Shown in pieces: positions 33,627 through 41,456 of a stretch of DNA of 43,785 nt. This DNA comes from Lachnospiraceae bacterium. Its GTDB lineage: Bacteria; Bacillota; Clostridia; Lachnospirales; Lachnospiraceae. The notes beneath the pieces were generated by a model, which made no database searches, had not been told where the DNA came from, and saw only the letters and a program-made list of their open reading frames with translations. The DNA lies in the NCBI GenBank assembly GCA_021201665.1, contig JAJQEO010000009.1, positions 1 to 43,785 of the forward strand, written 5' to 3'. The translations under genes were made by a program, and so were the position numbers. Position 1 is the stretch's first letter. Each line of letters opens with the position of its first letter.

Positions 33627-34748
33627 TCAAAAAAGGCAAAGCAAATCCACCAGCATCTGCGCTTTTTCATTCATGTCTTTTCTGTATGAGCCGTACACGC
33701 CCACACTGCCGATCAGCCGCCCCTGAATATAGAAAGCGGCTCCTCCGTCCTCAGGTGCTGTGACTGAGCCTGATATCAGCGGTTGCGCTGATCCTGAAGT
33801 CTGCACGGATATAACTGACTGTCCTGGTGCTGATCTCCGTCCGGGCGCTGCTGCTAATTCAGGCTTTATTGCCTGACCTGACGCCGCTGCTAATTCAGGC
33901 TCTATTGCCTGACCTGACGCTGCTGCTAATTCAGGCTCTATTGCCTGACCTGACGCCGCTGCTAATTCAGGCTCTATTGCCTGACCTGACGCCGCATCTT
34001 CTCCTGTCCCCATTGCGGCTCTGGCAGCCCGCCGAAGCGCGTTCGTGGCGGAGCGTTTAGCCTCAAAAACAGCCACCGAATAATGCGCCCGCGCGTTTGT
34101 CGCCAGCTGCCTGCCCTCAGCATCACAAACGCAGAGGGTATAAAATGTCCCACAGGAATGGTTGATCTGTTTATGGAGCTGGTTCACAGCCTTCTGGGCT
34201 CTTTCTGCTGTCAGGGTAGCTATTACATTTTTTGTCTGATCCTGATCGGCAGCGTCCACATACCTGGCCAGTACATACAAATAATCGGAAAGGCGATTCA
34301 GGTAACGGGCTGCCTCAGTATCCATGGGATACTCCTCCGCTGCCCCGGCAAACCAACGCTCGCAGCGTCTGGTCACAGTCCTCGCCACATCAATCTGAGC
34401 GGAATAAAAGGATCCGCCCGGCAGCACAAAGTCCTTTATCCGTTCAAAAGCAGATTCCATGCGGTCAATTTCTGCCTCCAGATGCGCAGTGGAAGCTTCA
34501 TCCACCTGATAGCTTCCTGATTGTGAAGCGTCCGCAATTCCGGACATGATCCTCATCAGCATTCTCTGGATGCCGGAAAGTTCTTCCTTCTGCGCCATAT
34601 TTGCCGTAAGGCTCTTTACCACGCCGAGCTGGCTGTTCAGCTCGTCGATATTTCCGAGAAGGTGAATGCGCATATCATTCTTGGATACCCGCGCCCCATC
34701 AAGGAGTCCGGTGGTCATTCGGTCGCCTGTTCTGGTGTAAATTTTCAC
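33627..34748 (-). CDS. pduO: PduO-type cob(I)alamin adenosyltransferase fused to a GlcG-like domain
   Basis: A 373-residue bifunctional protein. Residues 1-190 are the PduO-type ATP:cob(I)alamin adenosyltransferase, which makes the adenosylcobalamin used by the dehydratase: MKIYTRTGD near the ATP site, LLDGARVSKNDMRIHLLGNIDELNS and the signature RCERWF plus YLNRLSDYLYVLARY. From about 195 a GlcG/PduO-C (DUF336-like) heme-binding-type domain follows. It is split by four 12-residue ASGQAIEPELAA repeats before it resumes at TAPEDGGAAFYIQGRLIGSVGVYG. The start is a GTG with AAAGGAGTACGGCA upstream. It is the last gene of the pdu set. Confidence 0.92.
   Translation of the reverse strand: MKIYTRTGDRMTTGLLDGARVSKNDMRIHLLGNIDELNSQLGVVKSLTANMAQKEELSGIQRMLMRIMSGIADASQSGSYQVDEASTAHLEAEIDRMESAFERIKDFVLPGGSFYSAQIDVARTVTRRCERWFAGAAEEYPMDTEAARYLNRLSDYLYVLARYVDAADQDQTKNVIATLTAERAQKAVNQLHKQINHSCGTFYTLCVCDAEGRQLATNARAHYSVAVFEAKRSATNALRRAARAAMGTGEDAASGQAIEPELAAASGQAIEPELAAASGQAIEPELAAASGQAIKPELAAAPGRRSAPGQSVISVQTSGSAQPLISGSVTAPEDGGAAFYIQGRLIGSVGVYGSYRKDMNEKAQMLVDLLCLF
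33853..33996. repeat. 36-bp tandem repeat in pduO
   Basis: GCTAATTCAGG-type units begin at 33853, 33889, 33925 and 33961, exactly 36 bp apart and nearly identical, encoding ASGQAIEPELAA dodecapeptides inside the C-terminal domain. Confidence 0.95.
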
Positions 34749-34809
34749 TGCCGTACTCCTTTCCCGGTCTGCTGTCGTTCTATTCGACGCATTCTCGCAA
34801 TTTGTCTTT

Positions 34810-34945
34810 GTCTGATTTCCACTACCTAATTCTCACTGCATAATTGCCGCTGCCCAGATTCGAACTGTCTGAGTCCTGACTGTCCGAGACCCAAAGTATC
34901 TGAATCCCGACTGCCCAATTCTCGGTTCCTGATTCTCAGATATTT
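34810..34945. repeat. Degenerate 15-bp repeats between pduO and the small reactivase gene
   Basis: On the minus strand GGACAGTCAGGACTCAGACA and similar 15-16 bp segments recur about eight times. They fill most of the 230-bp gap. No gene or terminator is seen there. Confidence 0.55.
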
Positions 34946-34978
34946 TTTTCATCACACATATCGTATCTGCCATGGCAT

Positions 34979-35311
34979 CTACGCTTCCACAAACCGTTTC
35001 TTCTTCACTGCTCTGGCTGCGTTGATTCCCAATGCCCGGCTCTGGTCTGCTGTCGGATTTGCAAAGAGAAATACCGGCCGCTCTACCGGCACGCGGCTAA
35101 TCTGCAGTGCCGCAGCCTTTCCGGTCACCCCGATCCCGGTCTCCAGCACAGAATCCTGTGCGGCACGCCAGGCCAGCTCTTCTGCGGTTCCTTCCGCCCG
35201 GATAAGCTTCCAGGGCACGCCTTCCTCTTCCAGCCCCGCGCAGATTTCTGCAAGGGAGGGCAAATATTCGTCTGTCGTGTACAGATGGACTGCCGGTTTA
35301 TTCATTTCCAT
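34979..35311 (-). CDS. pduH: Diol/glycerol dehydratase reactivase, small subunit
   Basis: A 110-residue DdrB/PduH-type subunit. With the large reactivase subunit it releases damaged cobalamin from inactivated dehydratase. Typical features are PAVHLYTTDEYLPSLAEICAGLEEEGVPW, ETGIGVTGKAAALQ and RALGINAARAVKKKRF. It overlaps the 3' end of the large subunit gene by 14 bp. It has a Rossmann-like fold resembling the dehydratase medium subunit, which it replaces transiently. Confidence 0.9.
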   Translation of the reverse strand: MEMNKPAVHLYTTDEYLPSLAEICAGLEEEGVPWKLIRAEGTAEELAWRAAQDSVLETGIGVTGKAAALQISRVPVERPVFLFANPTADQSRALGINAARAVKKKRFVEA

Positions 35312-37451
35312 GACGATTCCCCCACCAGGACATGACCAGTCCAGTAGCCACCGCGTTGCGCGGTCCTTCTGTTTTGCGGATATTTCCTCTGCCGCAGAGT
35401 ATCCGGTATTTTGAGAGCTCCTCCATCAACAGTTCCGGAATTTCAAAGTCCTCCGCAGACCCGCCGACCAGGACCACGTTCGGCACCTTCCGCAGATCAT
35501 GATCCGGCGCGATGCTTTCCAGCGCCCGCAGCGCGTTTGTCACAAATACTTTTCGCTTTGCCTCGCGGCGCACGTCCACGATACGCTCGAGGGTCAGATC
35601 CTCCTCAATCCGTACCATTTCCCAGGGACTGTCCTGAGGAGGCCGAACTGCTCCCACGGAATTTGATCCCGCGGTATTCGTCTTCGTAGTATTTGCACCT
35701 GCATTATATGTTCTAACAGAATTTGCTCGTGCGGTATTCACTCCCACAGAATTTGTCCCTGTAGCATATTCTCCCGCAGAATCCGCTCGTGTAGCATATT
35801 CTCCCGCGGAATTCGCTTCTGTAGTATGGGAACCCATGGAACTCATCCCAGGGGAATACGCCCCGGTAAAATTCGTACCAGCAGTGTATGCCCCCGCAGA
35901 ATTCGTCCCGGCAGCGTATGCCCCATCTCTGTCCATCGATTTCTTCGGTTCCAGCAGCACCACGCACCCAAACAGCCGAGGATCCAACGGCTCCTCGAAA
36001 AAGCGGATTTCTCCACTCTCCAGCCGGATGTGAAACAGACTCTCGACCTTTGCCAGCGGTGAACGCTTAATCCGTTCCGCGGTCATGCGGCTATGCAGGC
36101 CGAGCTCGGTCTGAATCAGCATCGTCACCAGCTCACCGGCTCCTGCCTGGTGGGTGACTGCCACGCTGCCATCCTCCGTCACCAGTGCTGCGTCTGTCGA
36201 GCCGCCTCCCATATCGAGAATGGCCAGCGGAAGCTTTGTCCCGGGAGTCGTCAGTGCCCCCATAGAAGCCATGACCGCCTCCACACCGGCCACGCGCGCG
36301 AGAATCCCCATCTCCTCGCTAAGCTGATCGGCGATCTCCTGCATCGGCAGGTGACTGGTCTTGACCATCGCGGCCACACCGACAGCTTTTTCCATGCAGG
36401 TCTCGTCCGCCAGCGCACCCGAAATCCGCACAGGAGCCAGCGTGTCTACCGCCAGAATATCCGTGATGCGGACATTTTCCGGCTGCTGGCCAGAAACGCG
36501 GTGCATGCCGCTTTTGATCCGCCGCAGCATATTTCCCACGTTGCTGTTCTCCTGACCGTCCACATCTGCAATCACACCCGCCTCGCGGACAGCCTCCATG
36601 ATTTTCTCCGCTCCTGCATCAATCTGTACGCTTGTTCTGCGCTCGCCGCTGATGTAAATTTCTCCGGCAGGAATTGTCTGCTCCTGGACATTGCCTCCGG
36701 GCGTGCGGATGACCACCGCGCTTCTTTTCCCGATCAGGCTCTTGGCAATCGGCATCACCTGACGGGTCTCATCCGCGTTCAGATCCAGTAAAGTCGCGAT
36801 CCCATACGGGTTTGAAAGCATGCGGATCGTCTGCCCTGCGGGCGCCACCTCGATAGCGGCTTTCCGGAACTCCGGAATCTGCTCCAGCTTCGCCACCTCA
36901 TCCAGAATCGGAATCTTGTGGCGCAGACGATTATATACCAGAACGGCCTCATCACGCTGCAGAATCGCTCCGGTTATCCGGATCTGATCCCACGCCGCGT
37001 TCAGCTGCGAAGCCGCCGTCTCGTAGGAAACCTCCTTCGGAACCGTCACAATATAACTTTTACCGGGGATCGCCCTTGAAAGATGATCAATGCGGATAAT
37101 CTCGCCCACTGCCTGTCCGACACCCGCAGGAGTCGATGGATTGTGCCCGATCATGGAGGATTCCATAATGATGGTCTCGGTAATTGTCTCCATGGCCGTG
37201 TCACCAATCACAGGCGCTGCCTCGTTGAGCAGCAGCACATCCGGGTAAATCCGATGAGTCCCGGTTTTTCCCACCGCCATCTCCAGCGCAGTGCGGATCC
37301 CGCGCACATTTTCCGGCGTCCCCTTTGTTCCGGTCGTCAGGGTCCGGGCACTGGCGTGAAAGGTGAGTCTGCCCTTCTCGTCAAAAGTGCCGATGCATAC
37401 TTCAGTTGTCGAATTTCCGATATCGATACCTGCAACTGTACTGATGTCCAT
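35298..37451 (-). CDS. pduG: Diol/glycerol dehydratase reactivase, large subunit, with repeat insert
   Basis: A 717-residue DdrA/PduG ATPase, about 100 longer than usual. The actin/Hsp70-like start is VAGIDIGNSTTEVCIG and the second phosphate motif is LAILDMGGGSTDAAL. The extra length is a run of ten-residue repeats of the form NSAGEYATGT between LLEPKKS and PWEMVRIEEDLTLERIVDV (about residues 505-605), after which the conserved C-terminus resumes to VPNVVLVGGSAEDFE. The ribosome site is GGTGGAAGC. It is separated from pduE by 336 bp. Confidence 0.92.
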   Translation of the reverse strand: MDISTVAGIDIGNSTTEVCIGTFDEKGRLTFHASARTLTTGTKGTPENVRGIRTALEMAVGKTGTHRIYPDVLLLNEAAPVIGDTAMETITETIIMESSMIGHNPSTPAGVGQAVGEIIRIDHLSRAIPGKSYIVTVPKEVSYETAASQLNAAWDQIRITGAILQRDEAVLVYNRLRHKIPILDEVAKLEQIPEFRKAAIEVAPAGQTIRMLSNPYGIATLLDLNADETRQVMPIAKSLIGKRSAVVIRTPGGNVQEQTIPAGEIYISGERRTSVQIDAGAEKIMEAVREAGVIADVDGQENSNVGNMLRRIKSGMHRVSGQQPENVRITDILAVDTLAPVRISGALADETCMEKAVGVAAMVKTSHLPMQEIADQLSEEMGILARVAGVEAVMASMGALTTPGTKLPLAILDMGGGSTDAALVTEDGSVAVTHQAGAGELVTMLIQTELGLHSRMTAERIKRSPLAKVESLFHIRLESGEIRFFEEPLDPRLFGCVVLLEPKKSMDRDGAYAAGTNSAGAYTAGTNFTGAYSPGMSSMGSHTTEANSAGEYATRADSAGEYATGTNSVGVNTARANSVRTYNAGANTTKTNTAGSNSVGAVRPPQDSPWEMVRIEEDLTLERIVDVRREAKRKVFVTNALRALESIAPDHDLRKVPNVVLVGGSAEDFEIPELLMEELSKYRILCGRGNIRKTEGPRNAVATGLVMSWWGNRHGNE
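35690..35930. repeat. 30-bp degenerate tandem repeat in the large reactivase gene
   Basis: Eight or so 30-bp units with a core like GCAGAATTCG and GTAGCATATTC encode ten-residue NSxGxYxxGT repeats. Units near 35755-35820 are the most alike. Confidence 0.8.
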
Positions 37452-37787
37452 GCTTCCACCGTGTTCCTTTATTCGTCACTGTTCAGTACCTTCATAGTTA
37501 CCTTTATTCTTGCAAAGCGGCAGACCAGGCAGCCGAGCCTGCCGCCGGGTCTTTGGCTGCAAATGGCCACGCAATATTTTTCACTGCACAACTATGTATA
37601 AATATATAATAGCCGCACTTCGTCTGATGACTGCAGCCTCGCTTTTCTGCAAAAATCTGAAATATAAAACGTAACTCTCGACAGAGAAACACAAGATTCA
37701 TATCGCCGCTCTTAATCCCAGTTCGCACTGTAAATCCATTGCAAATCAAAAACATTGGCCTGACGACTATTACTATTGAGGACCTTC
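37452..37787. other. Gap between pduE and the large reactivase gene
   Basis: A 336-bp stretch without a gene. Its left end (37474-37501, CACTGTTCAGTACCTTCATAGTTAC) matches one end of the palindromic element at 17073-17198 and so looks like a partial copy. The rest shows no hairpin or promoter that I trust. Confidence 0.5.
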
Positions 37788-38180
37788 TTACAATAAAATC
37801 CCCCGCTTCTCATAAATCTCCGCCGCGTCCAGCACCAGCTTCGCGCAGTGCGGCGCATGATACTGCTCCAGCAGGGTCTGCGCCATCTGCACCAGCTCCA
37901 TCTTTGTGGAGCGGTTGGGCCGCAGCTGATTGTACATCTTCAAAATCACATCGTCCGGAATATTTACCATCTCCGATGCGCGAACAAAGTTCTCATCCAT
38001 GGCCGGATTGTCATGTTCTCTGCACACCGCTCCCTGCGCGGCCAGCGTCTCCTGCGAAATCTTAATATCATCGGCGGTAATATTACCGTTCCGAACCTCT
38101 TCCAGCGTAATCTCTGATAATTTTTTCCCCGTTCTTGAGGTGATCCGCTCCGCCTCATGCTCTCCTAAAGGATATGCCAT
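37788..38180 (-). CDS. pduE: Propanediol/glycerol dehydratase, small subunit
   Basis: A 130-residue small subunit of the B12-dependent dehydratase, with YPLGEHEAERITSRTGKKLSEIT near the start, and FVRASEMVNIPDDVILKMYNQLRP and LPNRS-like STKMEL further on, as in PduE and DhaB3. I chose the ATG at 38180, which lies 4 bp after the medium-subunit stop codon with GGTGTGAGAG upstream. It completes the alpha-beta-gamma enzyme. Confidence 0.93.
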   Translation of the reverse strand: MAYPLGEHEAERITSRTGKKLSEITLEEVRNGNITADDIKISQETLAAQGAVCREHDNPAMDENFVRASEMVNIPDDVILKMYNQLRPNRSTKMELVQMAQTLLEQYHAPHCAKLVLDAAEIYEKRGILL

Positions 38181-38184
38181 ACTC

Positions 38185-39105
38185 TCACACCGTCCATTCA
38201 ATGATATTCAGCTCCGGGCAGAGCTGATCCGTCTCGCGGATATGCATCAGCGCCGCTTTCACCTGATATTTCGCCCGAACCATCGGGTCATTCGTGCCAG
38301 GCACCGGCACGACCTTTTCGCCCTTTACATATCTTGCCGCGTTCTTCCCGATCGCGAAGTACGTTTCCAGCGTCATCTGCGGCGCCTGCGGAAACAGCTC
38401 GAGATTGGAGAGCGGGTACAAAGCCTTGTGGTGAATGACTGCCGTCCCCTTGGACTGCAGACCGATCCCAAAGCCGGAGCCGCTCAGCTTCGCGGCTTCC
38501 AGCCCGATAAAGCAGACGTCCGAGGTCTTCAGGTTCTTGACCACCCGCGCAGTCATCCCTTCCTCCTCAATCCCGGCGATAATGGCCTTGATCACTTTAT
38601 CAAGCGGAATGCCGGTGATGGTGTTTTTGATCACGGTTCCAAAGGCAGCGCCCACACCGATCACGACCTCCTTCGGGTCGGTTCCCTGTTTTGCCTGCGG
38701 GTAACCGCTGTAATCCACTTTTTCCGGCTGCACCGTGTCACTTTCTTCTTCCGCACGGACGCCTGTAATTATTTCGCCCCAGTAATTCCTGATTTGGCTA
38801 TTTTCATTCCTGACATTTTTATTACTGCCATTTACGTTTCTGTCATTTGCGCTTCCGGCATTTACACTTCCGACATTTTTACCTCTGCCGTTATCGCTTC
38901 CTGCAGCGGCTATACTGCTGCCAGCCGTTCCGCTTTTTGTCCCCGTTCCGCTGCCGCCAGCTGTTCCACTTTTCTCTCCGGCTCCACTATCGCCAGCAGT
39001 TCGACTGGCCACTCCGATTCCACTTTTTCCGCCGTAATCCTTCATCTGGAGCTCACGGACGACTGCTTCCGTAATCTGCCGGACCAGTGCTTCATTTACT
39101 TCCAT
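38185..39105 (-). CDS. pduD: Propanediol/glycerol dehydratase, medium subunit, with long linker
   Basis: A 306-residue medium subunit; ordinary forms have about 220. Residues 1-21 (MEVNEALVRQITEAVVRELQM) form an amphipathic helix like the encapsulation peptides that send PduD into bacterial microcompartments. Residues about 22-110 are a Gly/Ser/Thr/Asn-rich repeat linker. The conserved body starts at DPKEVVIGVGAAFG and includes KTSDVCFIGLEAAKLSGSG and GIGLQSKGTAVIH. The start is supported by AAGGAGGGCACGGAT. The linker separates the targeting helix from the body. No shell protein genes are in the window. Confidence 0.92.
   Translation of the reverse strand: MEVNEALVRQITEAVVRELQMKDYGGKSGIGVASRTAGDSGAGEKSGTAGGSGTGTKSGTAGSSIAAAGSDNGRGKNVGSVNAGSANDRNVNGSNKNVRNENSQIRNYWGEIITGVRAEEESDTVQPEKVDYSGYPQAKQGTDPKEVVIGVGAAFGTVIKNTITGIPLDKVIKAIIAGIEEEGMTARVVKNLKTSDVCFIGLEAAKLSGSGFGIGLQSKGTAVIHHKALYPLSNLELFPQAPQMTLETYFAIGKNAARYVKGEKVVPVPGTNDPMVRAKYQVKAALMHIRETDQLCPELNIIEWTV
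38822..38896. repeat. 15-bp degenerate tandem repeat in pduD
   Basis: Units such as CTTCCGGCATTTACA repeat every 15 bp from 38822, encoding Asn/Gly/Ser/Val-rich pentapeptides (NVGSV, NAGSA, NDRNV). A second degenerate array of Ser/Gly/Thr codons follows to about 39010. Confidence 0.75.
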
Positions 39106-39118
39106 ATCCGTGCCCTCC

Positions 39119-40783
39119 TTAGAAATTATTACGGTCGATCCTGTGCGGGATCTTTTTGATTTCTTCCCAACGTGCACCGCTCACCCGGTAGCCGGTCCCC
39201 GGACCCATGTAATCATTCGGCGTGTTCACACCGCTCATCACATGGAAATCCTCATCCAGAATCGCCGCGGTCTGCATATAATCGCCGATGACACGCTGCC
39301 GTAGCATGTTCAGGACACTCTCCGCCACATCCTCATAGCCGGTCTCCGCAAGTGCCTTCACCACATCCACGCCCGTGATGCCGCGCTTCATCAGGTCTTC
39401 CACGCCCATCAAATCCGCTACCACATCCCGGTCCAGCGTATCCTTACTGCCATGCGCGTAGGTCACGGCTTCCACCTGCTCGTCCGTCACCTCCGCCAGA
39501 TGCAGGTACGAGAAAACTGCCTGCACGGCCTTAGCCGCCCTGCGCCGCACACGGATCACGTCCTCCTCTGTCACCGGCCGCAGGCCGCCGTCCACCTGCA
39601 TGTCTCTCTGCATCACATTATAATCGTCAAAGTCCTCCGCATCGAAATTGGACCCGGCAAACATATTGTCATAATTGGGCTCCGCCGCATAGCCGGAAAA
39701 GATAAAATCCGTACCCGGCAGAAACTGAAGCATCGTCCGCGCCGTCCTGCGCATATCCGAATGCGAAAAGCTCTGGTCATTGGAGGACGCACACTCCAGT
39801 CCCAGAAGCGCCGCCACCAGATTTTCTCCCATCACCTCGCGGATCCCGGCCGGCACGCTCGCCGTAATGCCAATGCAGCTCACAGAGCCGTTCTGAATCC
39901 CCTGAGAACCCGCTCCCTTCGTCATATAAAGACAGCGGCACTCCAGGTAGAGCATGGACTTCTTTTCCGTGCTGCCCATCAGCGCCTCCGAGCCGGAGCC
40001 GGAGGTAAAACGCACCTTCAGCCCTCGGGAAGCATAGGCGGAATTCAGGAAAGCCTTGGAATAGGGAGTATCGTCACCGTCAATAAATACCTTCTCTGTC
40101 CCATACACAGAAAGGGTCTCCGCATAGGTCGTAAAGCCGCGAATCCCCAACTCCAGCTCCGTGGCCTCCTCCGCGGAGCACTGCGTCAGCACGCCGCGTC
40201 CGCCCACCTGCGAGCCAATCAGCAGCGCAATCGCGCTGAAGGGCGCATAGCGGGCGACTCCCATCGTCGTCTCCTCCTCGCGGAAGCCTCTGAGCGCTCC
40301 CTCGGCAGCATCGGCCGCCAGCTGTACCGGGTCGTCCTTTAGATTCGTAATATGTGCCTGGTTCCCCGGCACCCGGCGCGCGCGCATTTTCTGCATGCCC
40401 ATCATCATCTCGACTACATTAAGTTCATTGATGACCTCTTTCATCTTTGCCGGAGTGATGCCGGATACGACCTTCAGAATTTCGTCCCTGGAAACATGAA
40501 TATCCACGATCATCCGCGCAATATCGACGGAAGACATCGCCATGGAGCGCTCCACCCGGTCCACGCGCATCGCATAATCCGCGATAAACTGATCAATAAA
40601 GTCAAACTCCTCCCGCTTCTTTCCGTCCAGCTCCACGATCCGTCCGTTCTCGACCCGGATGGAAGGCACCGGATCATAAGGACTGTCCATCGCCGCGAAT
40701 CCTTTCTCCGGCCACTCATCAATAAAGCCGTCCAGATTCACCTTCCGCTGATCCAGAGCCTCTATTCTCTTTGATCTTTTCAT
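39119..40783 (-). CDS. pduC: Propanediol/glycerol dehydratase, large subunit
   Basis: A 554-residue TIM-barrel catalytic subunit that uses adenosylcobalamin to convert 1,2-propanediol or glycerol to the aldehyde and water. Diagnostic stretches are MGMQKMRARRVPGNQAHITN, GSVSCIGITASVPAGIREVM, ASSNDQSFSHSDMRRTART, and GTDFIFSGYAAEPNYDNMFAG. Length and sequence match the family throughout, with no repeat insert. The ribosome site is GGGGGAATCGTAAG. It heads the pdu operon, 38 bp downstream of promoter-leader copy 4. Whether glycerol or propanediol is preferred cannot be told. Confidence 0.95.
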   Translation of the reverse strand: MKRSKRIEALDQRKVNLDGFIDEWPEKGFAAMDSPYDPVPSIRVENGRIVELDGKKREEFDFIDQFIADYAMRVDRVERSMAMSSVDIARMIVDIHVSRDEILKVVSGITPAKMKEVINELNVVEMMMGMQKMRARRVPGNQAHITNLKDDPVQLAADAAEGALRGFREEETTMGVARYAPFSAIALLIGSQVGGRGVLTQCSAEEATELELGIRGFTTYAETLSVYGTEKVFIDGDDTPYSKAFLNSAYASRGLKVRFTSGSGSEALMGSTEKKSMLYLECRCLYMTKGAGSQGIQNGSVSCIGITASVPAGIREVMGENLVAALLGLECASSNDQSFSHSDMRRTARTMLQFLPGTDFIFSGYAAEPNYDNMFAGSNFDAEDFDDYNVMQRDMQVDGGLRPVTEEDVIRVRRRAAKAVQAVFSYLHLAEVTDEQVEAVTYAHGSKDTLDRDVVADLMGVEDLMKRGITGVDVVKALAETGYEDVAESVLNMLRQRVIGDYMQTAAILDEDFHVMSGVNTPNDYMGPGTGYRVSGARWEEIKKIPHRIDRNNF

Positions 40784-40820
40784 CTTACGATTCCCCCAAA
40801 ACTGCTATTTCGCATATTGC

Positions 40821-41001
40821 ATGTCCGTACTCGCACAGCGAGTATGGACGCGGGCCGCGCCAATGTAGATATGCCACCTCGCCTACGCTCGGAGGCAGGT
40901 CGCGCCGCCAATTACAGTAACGCTTCGCGTTTGGGCGGCACTCGCGCAGCGATTTTTAATTGCGCGGCTTTCATTGTAGCACAGATATGCAGCTTTGGAA
41001 A
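40821..41001 (-). promoter_or_regulatory. Promoter-leader repeat element, copy 4, ahead of the pdu operon
   Basis: On the minus strand TTTCCA (40996-41001) and TACAAT (40973-40978) are 17 bp apart, followed by AAAGCCGCGC, TCGC-TGC-GCGA, two further hairpins unique to this copy, the pairing strand GCGCGGC, and the hairpin GTCCATACTCG/CGAGTACGGAC. pduC starts 38 bp after the last hairpin. Confidence 0.75.
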
Positions 41002-41153
41002 CCTTTTTTTGATTGTTTTTGAAATTTTTTGACGGATTTTTTGAGTTCTGCGCCTGTTTTTTGATTTGTTGTGTTGTTTTTCGCGGATGATTTGCGTTGT
41101 TTTTTGTGGTTTTTATATTGTGATGCGTTACGTAGTAGGTCAAGCCATAATGA

Positions 41154-41309
41154 TTTTGTCGTTATGATATTTCCACATTCCGAAGCAGGGATGATGTCCT
41201 GACACTTTTGATTCACCTGGGTTACCTGGCCTATGACGAAAATCACGCAGAAGTTTCCATATCGAATCAGGAGGTTGCTGCGGAGTTTCAGAATGCTGTA
41301 TATCATTGA
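41154..41309 (+). pseudogene. 3' remnant of an AAA-ATPase/PD-(D/E)XK (DUF1703-like) gene
   Basis: The plus strand encodes RYDISTFRSRDDVLTLLIHL, then GYLAYDENHAEVSIS and NQEVAAEFQNAVYH to a TGA at 41307. This is the typical C-terminal region of the AAA-ATPase-like proteins with a PD-(D/E)XK nuclease domain that are multiplied in Clostridia and Bacteroides. About 50 residues remain and there is no start. The upstream stretch 41002-41153 is extremely T-rich on the plus strand with no gene. Confidence 0.7.
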
Positions 41310-41456
41310 GCGGTTTGTCTGAATGCAGGGCAGTCAGGCAGGGAGAGTCCTCTCTCCCTGTCCGCAACATCACGTTTGGAATTTCTGCAGTCTGTTCCAG
41401 TGCGGGACAATCCCGTCAGGAATTCCGGCTTTCTTTCAACTCCGGCTTTAAATATT

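Noticed and set aside
37788-40783. Complete propanediol microcompartment operon
   Set aside because: No shell protein, PduP, PduQ or PduL gene occurs in the window; only the targeting-like helix of PduD hints at one.
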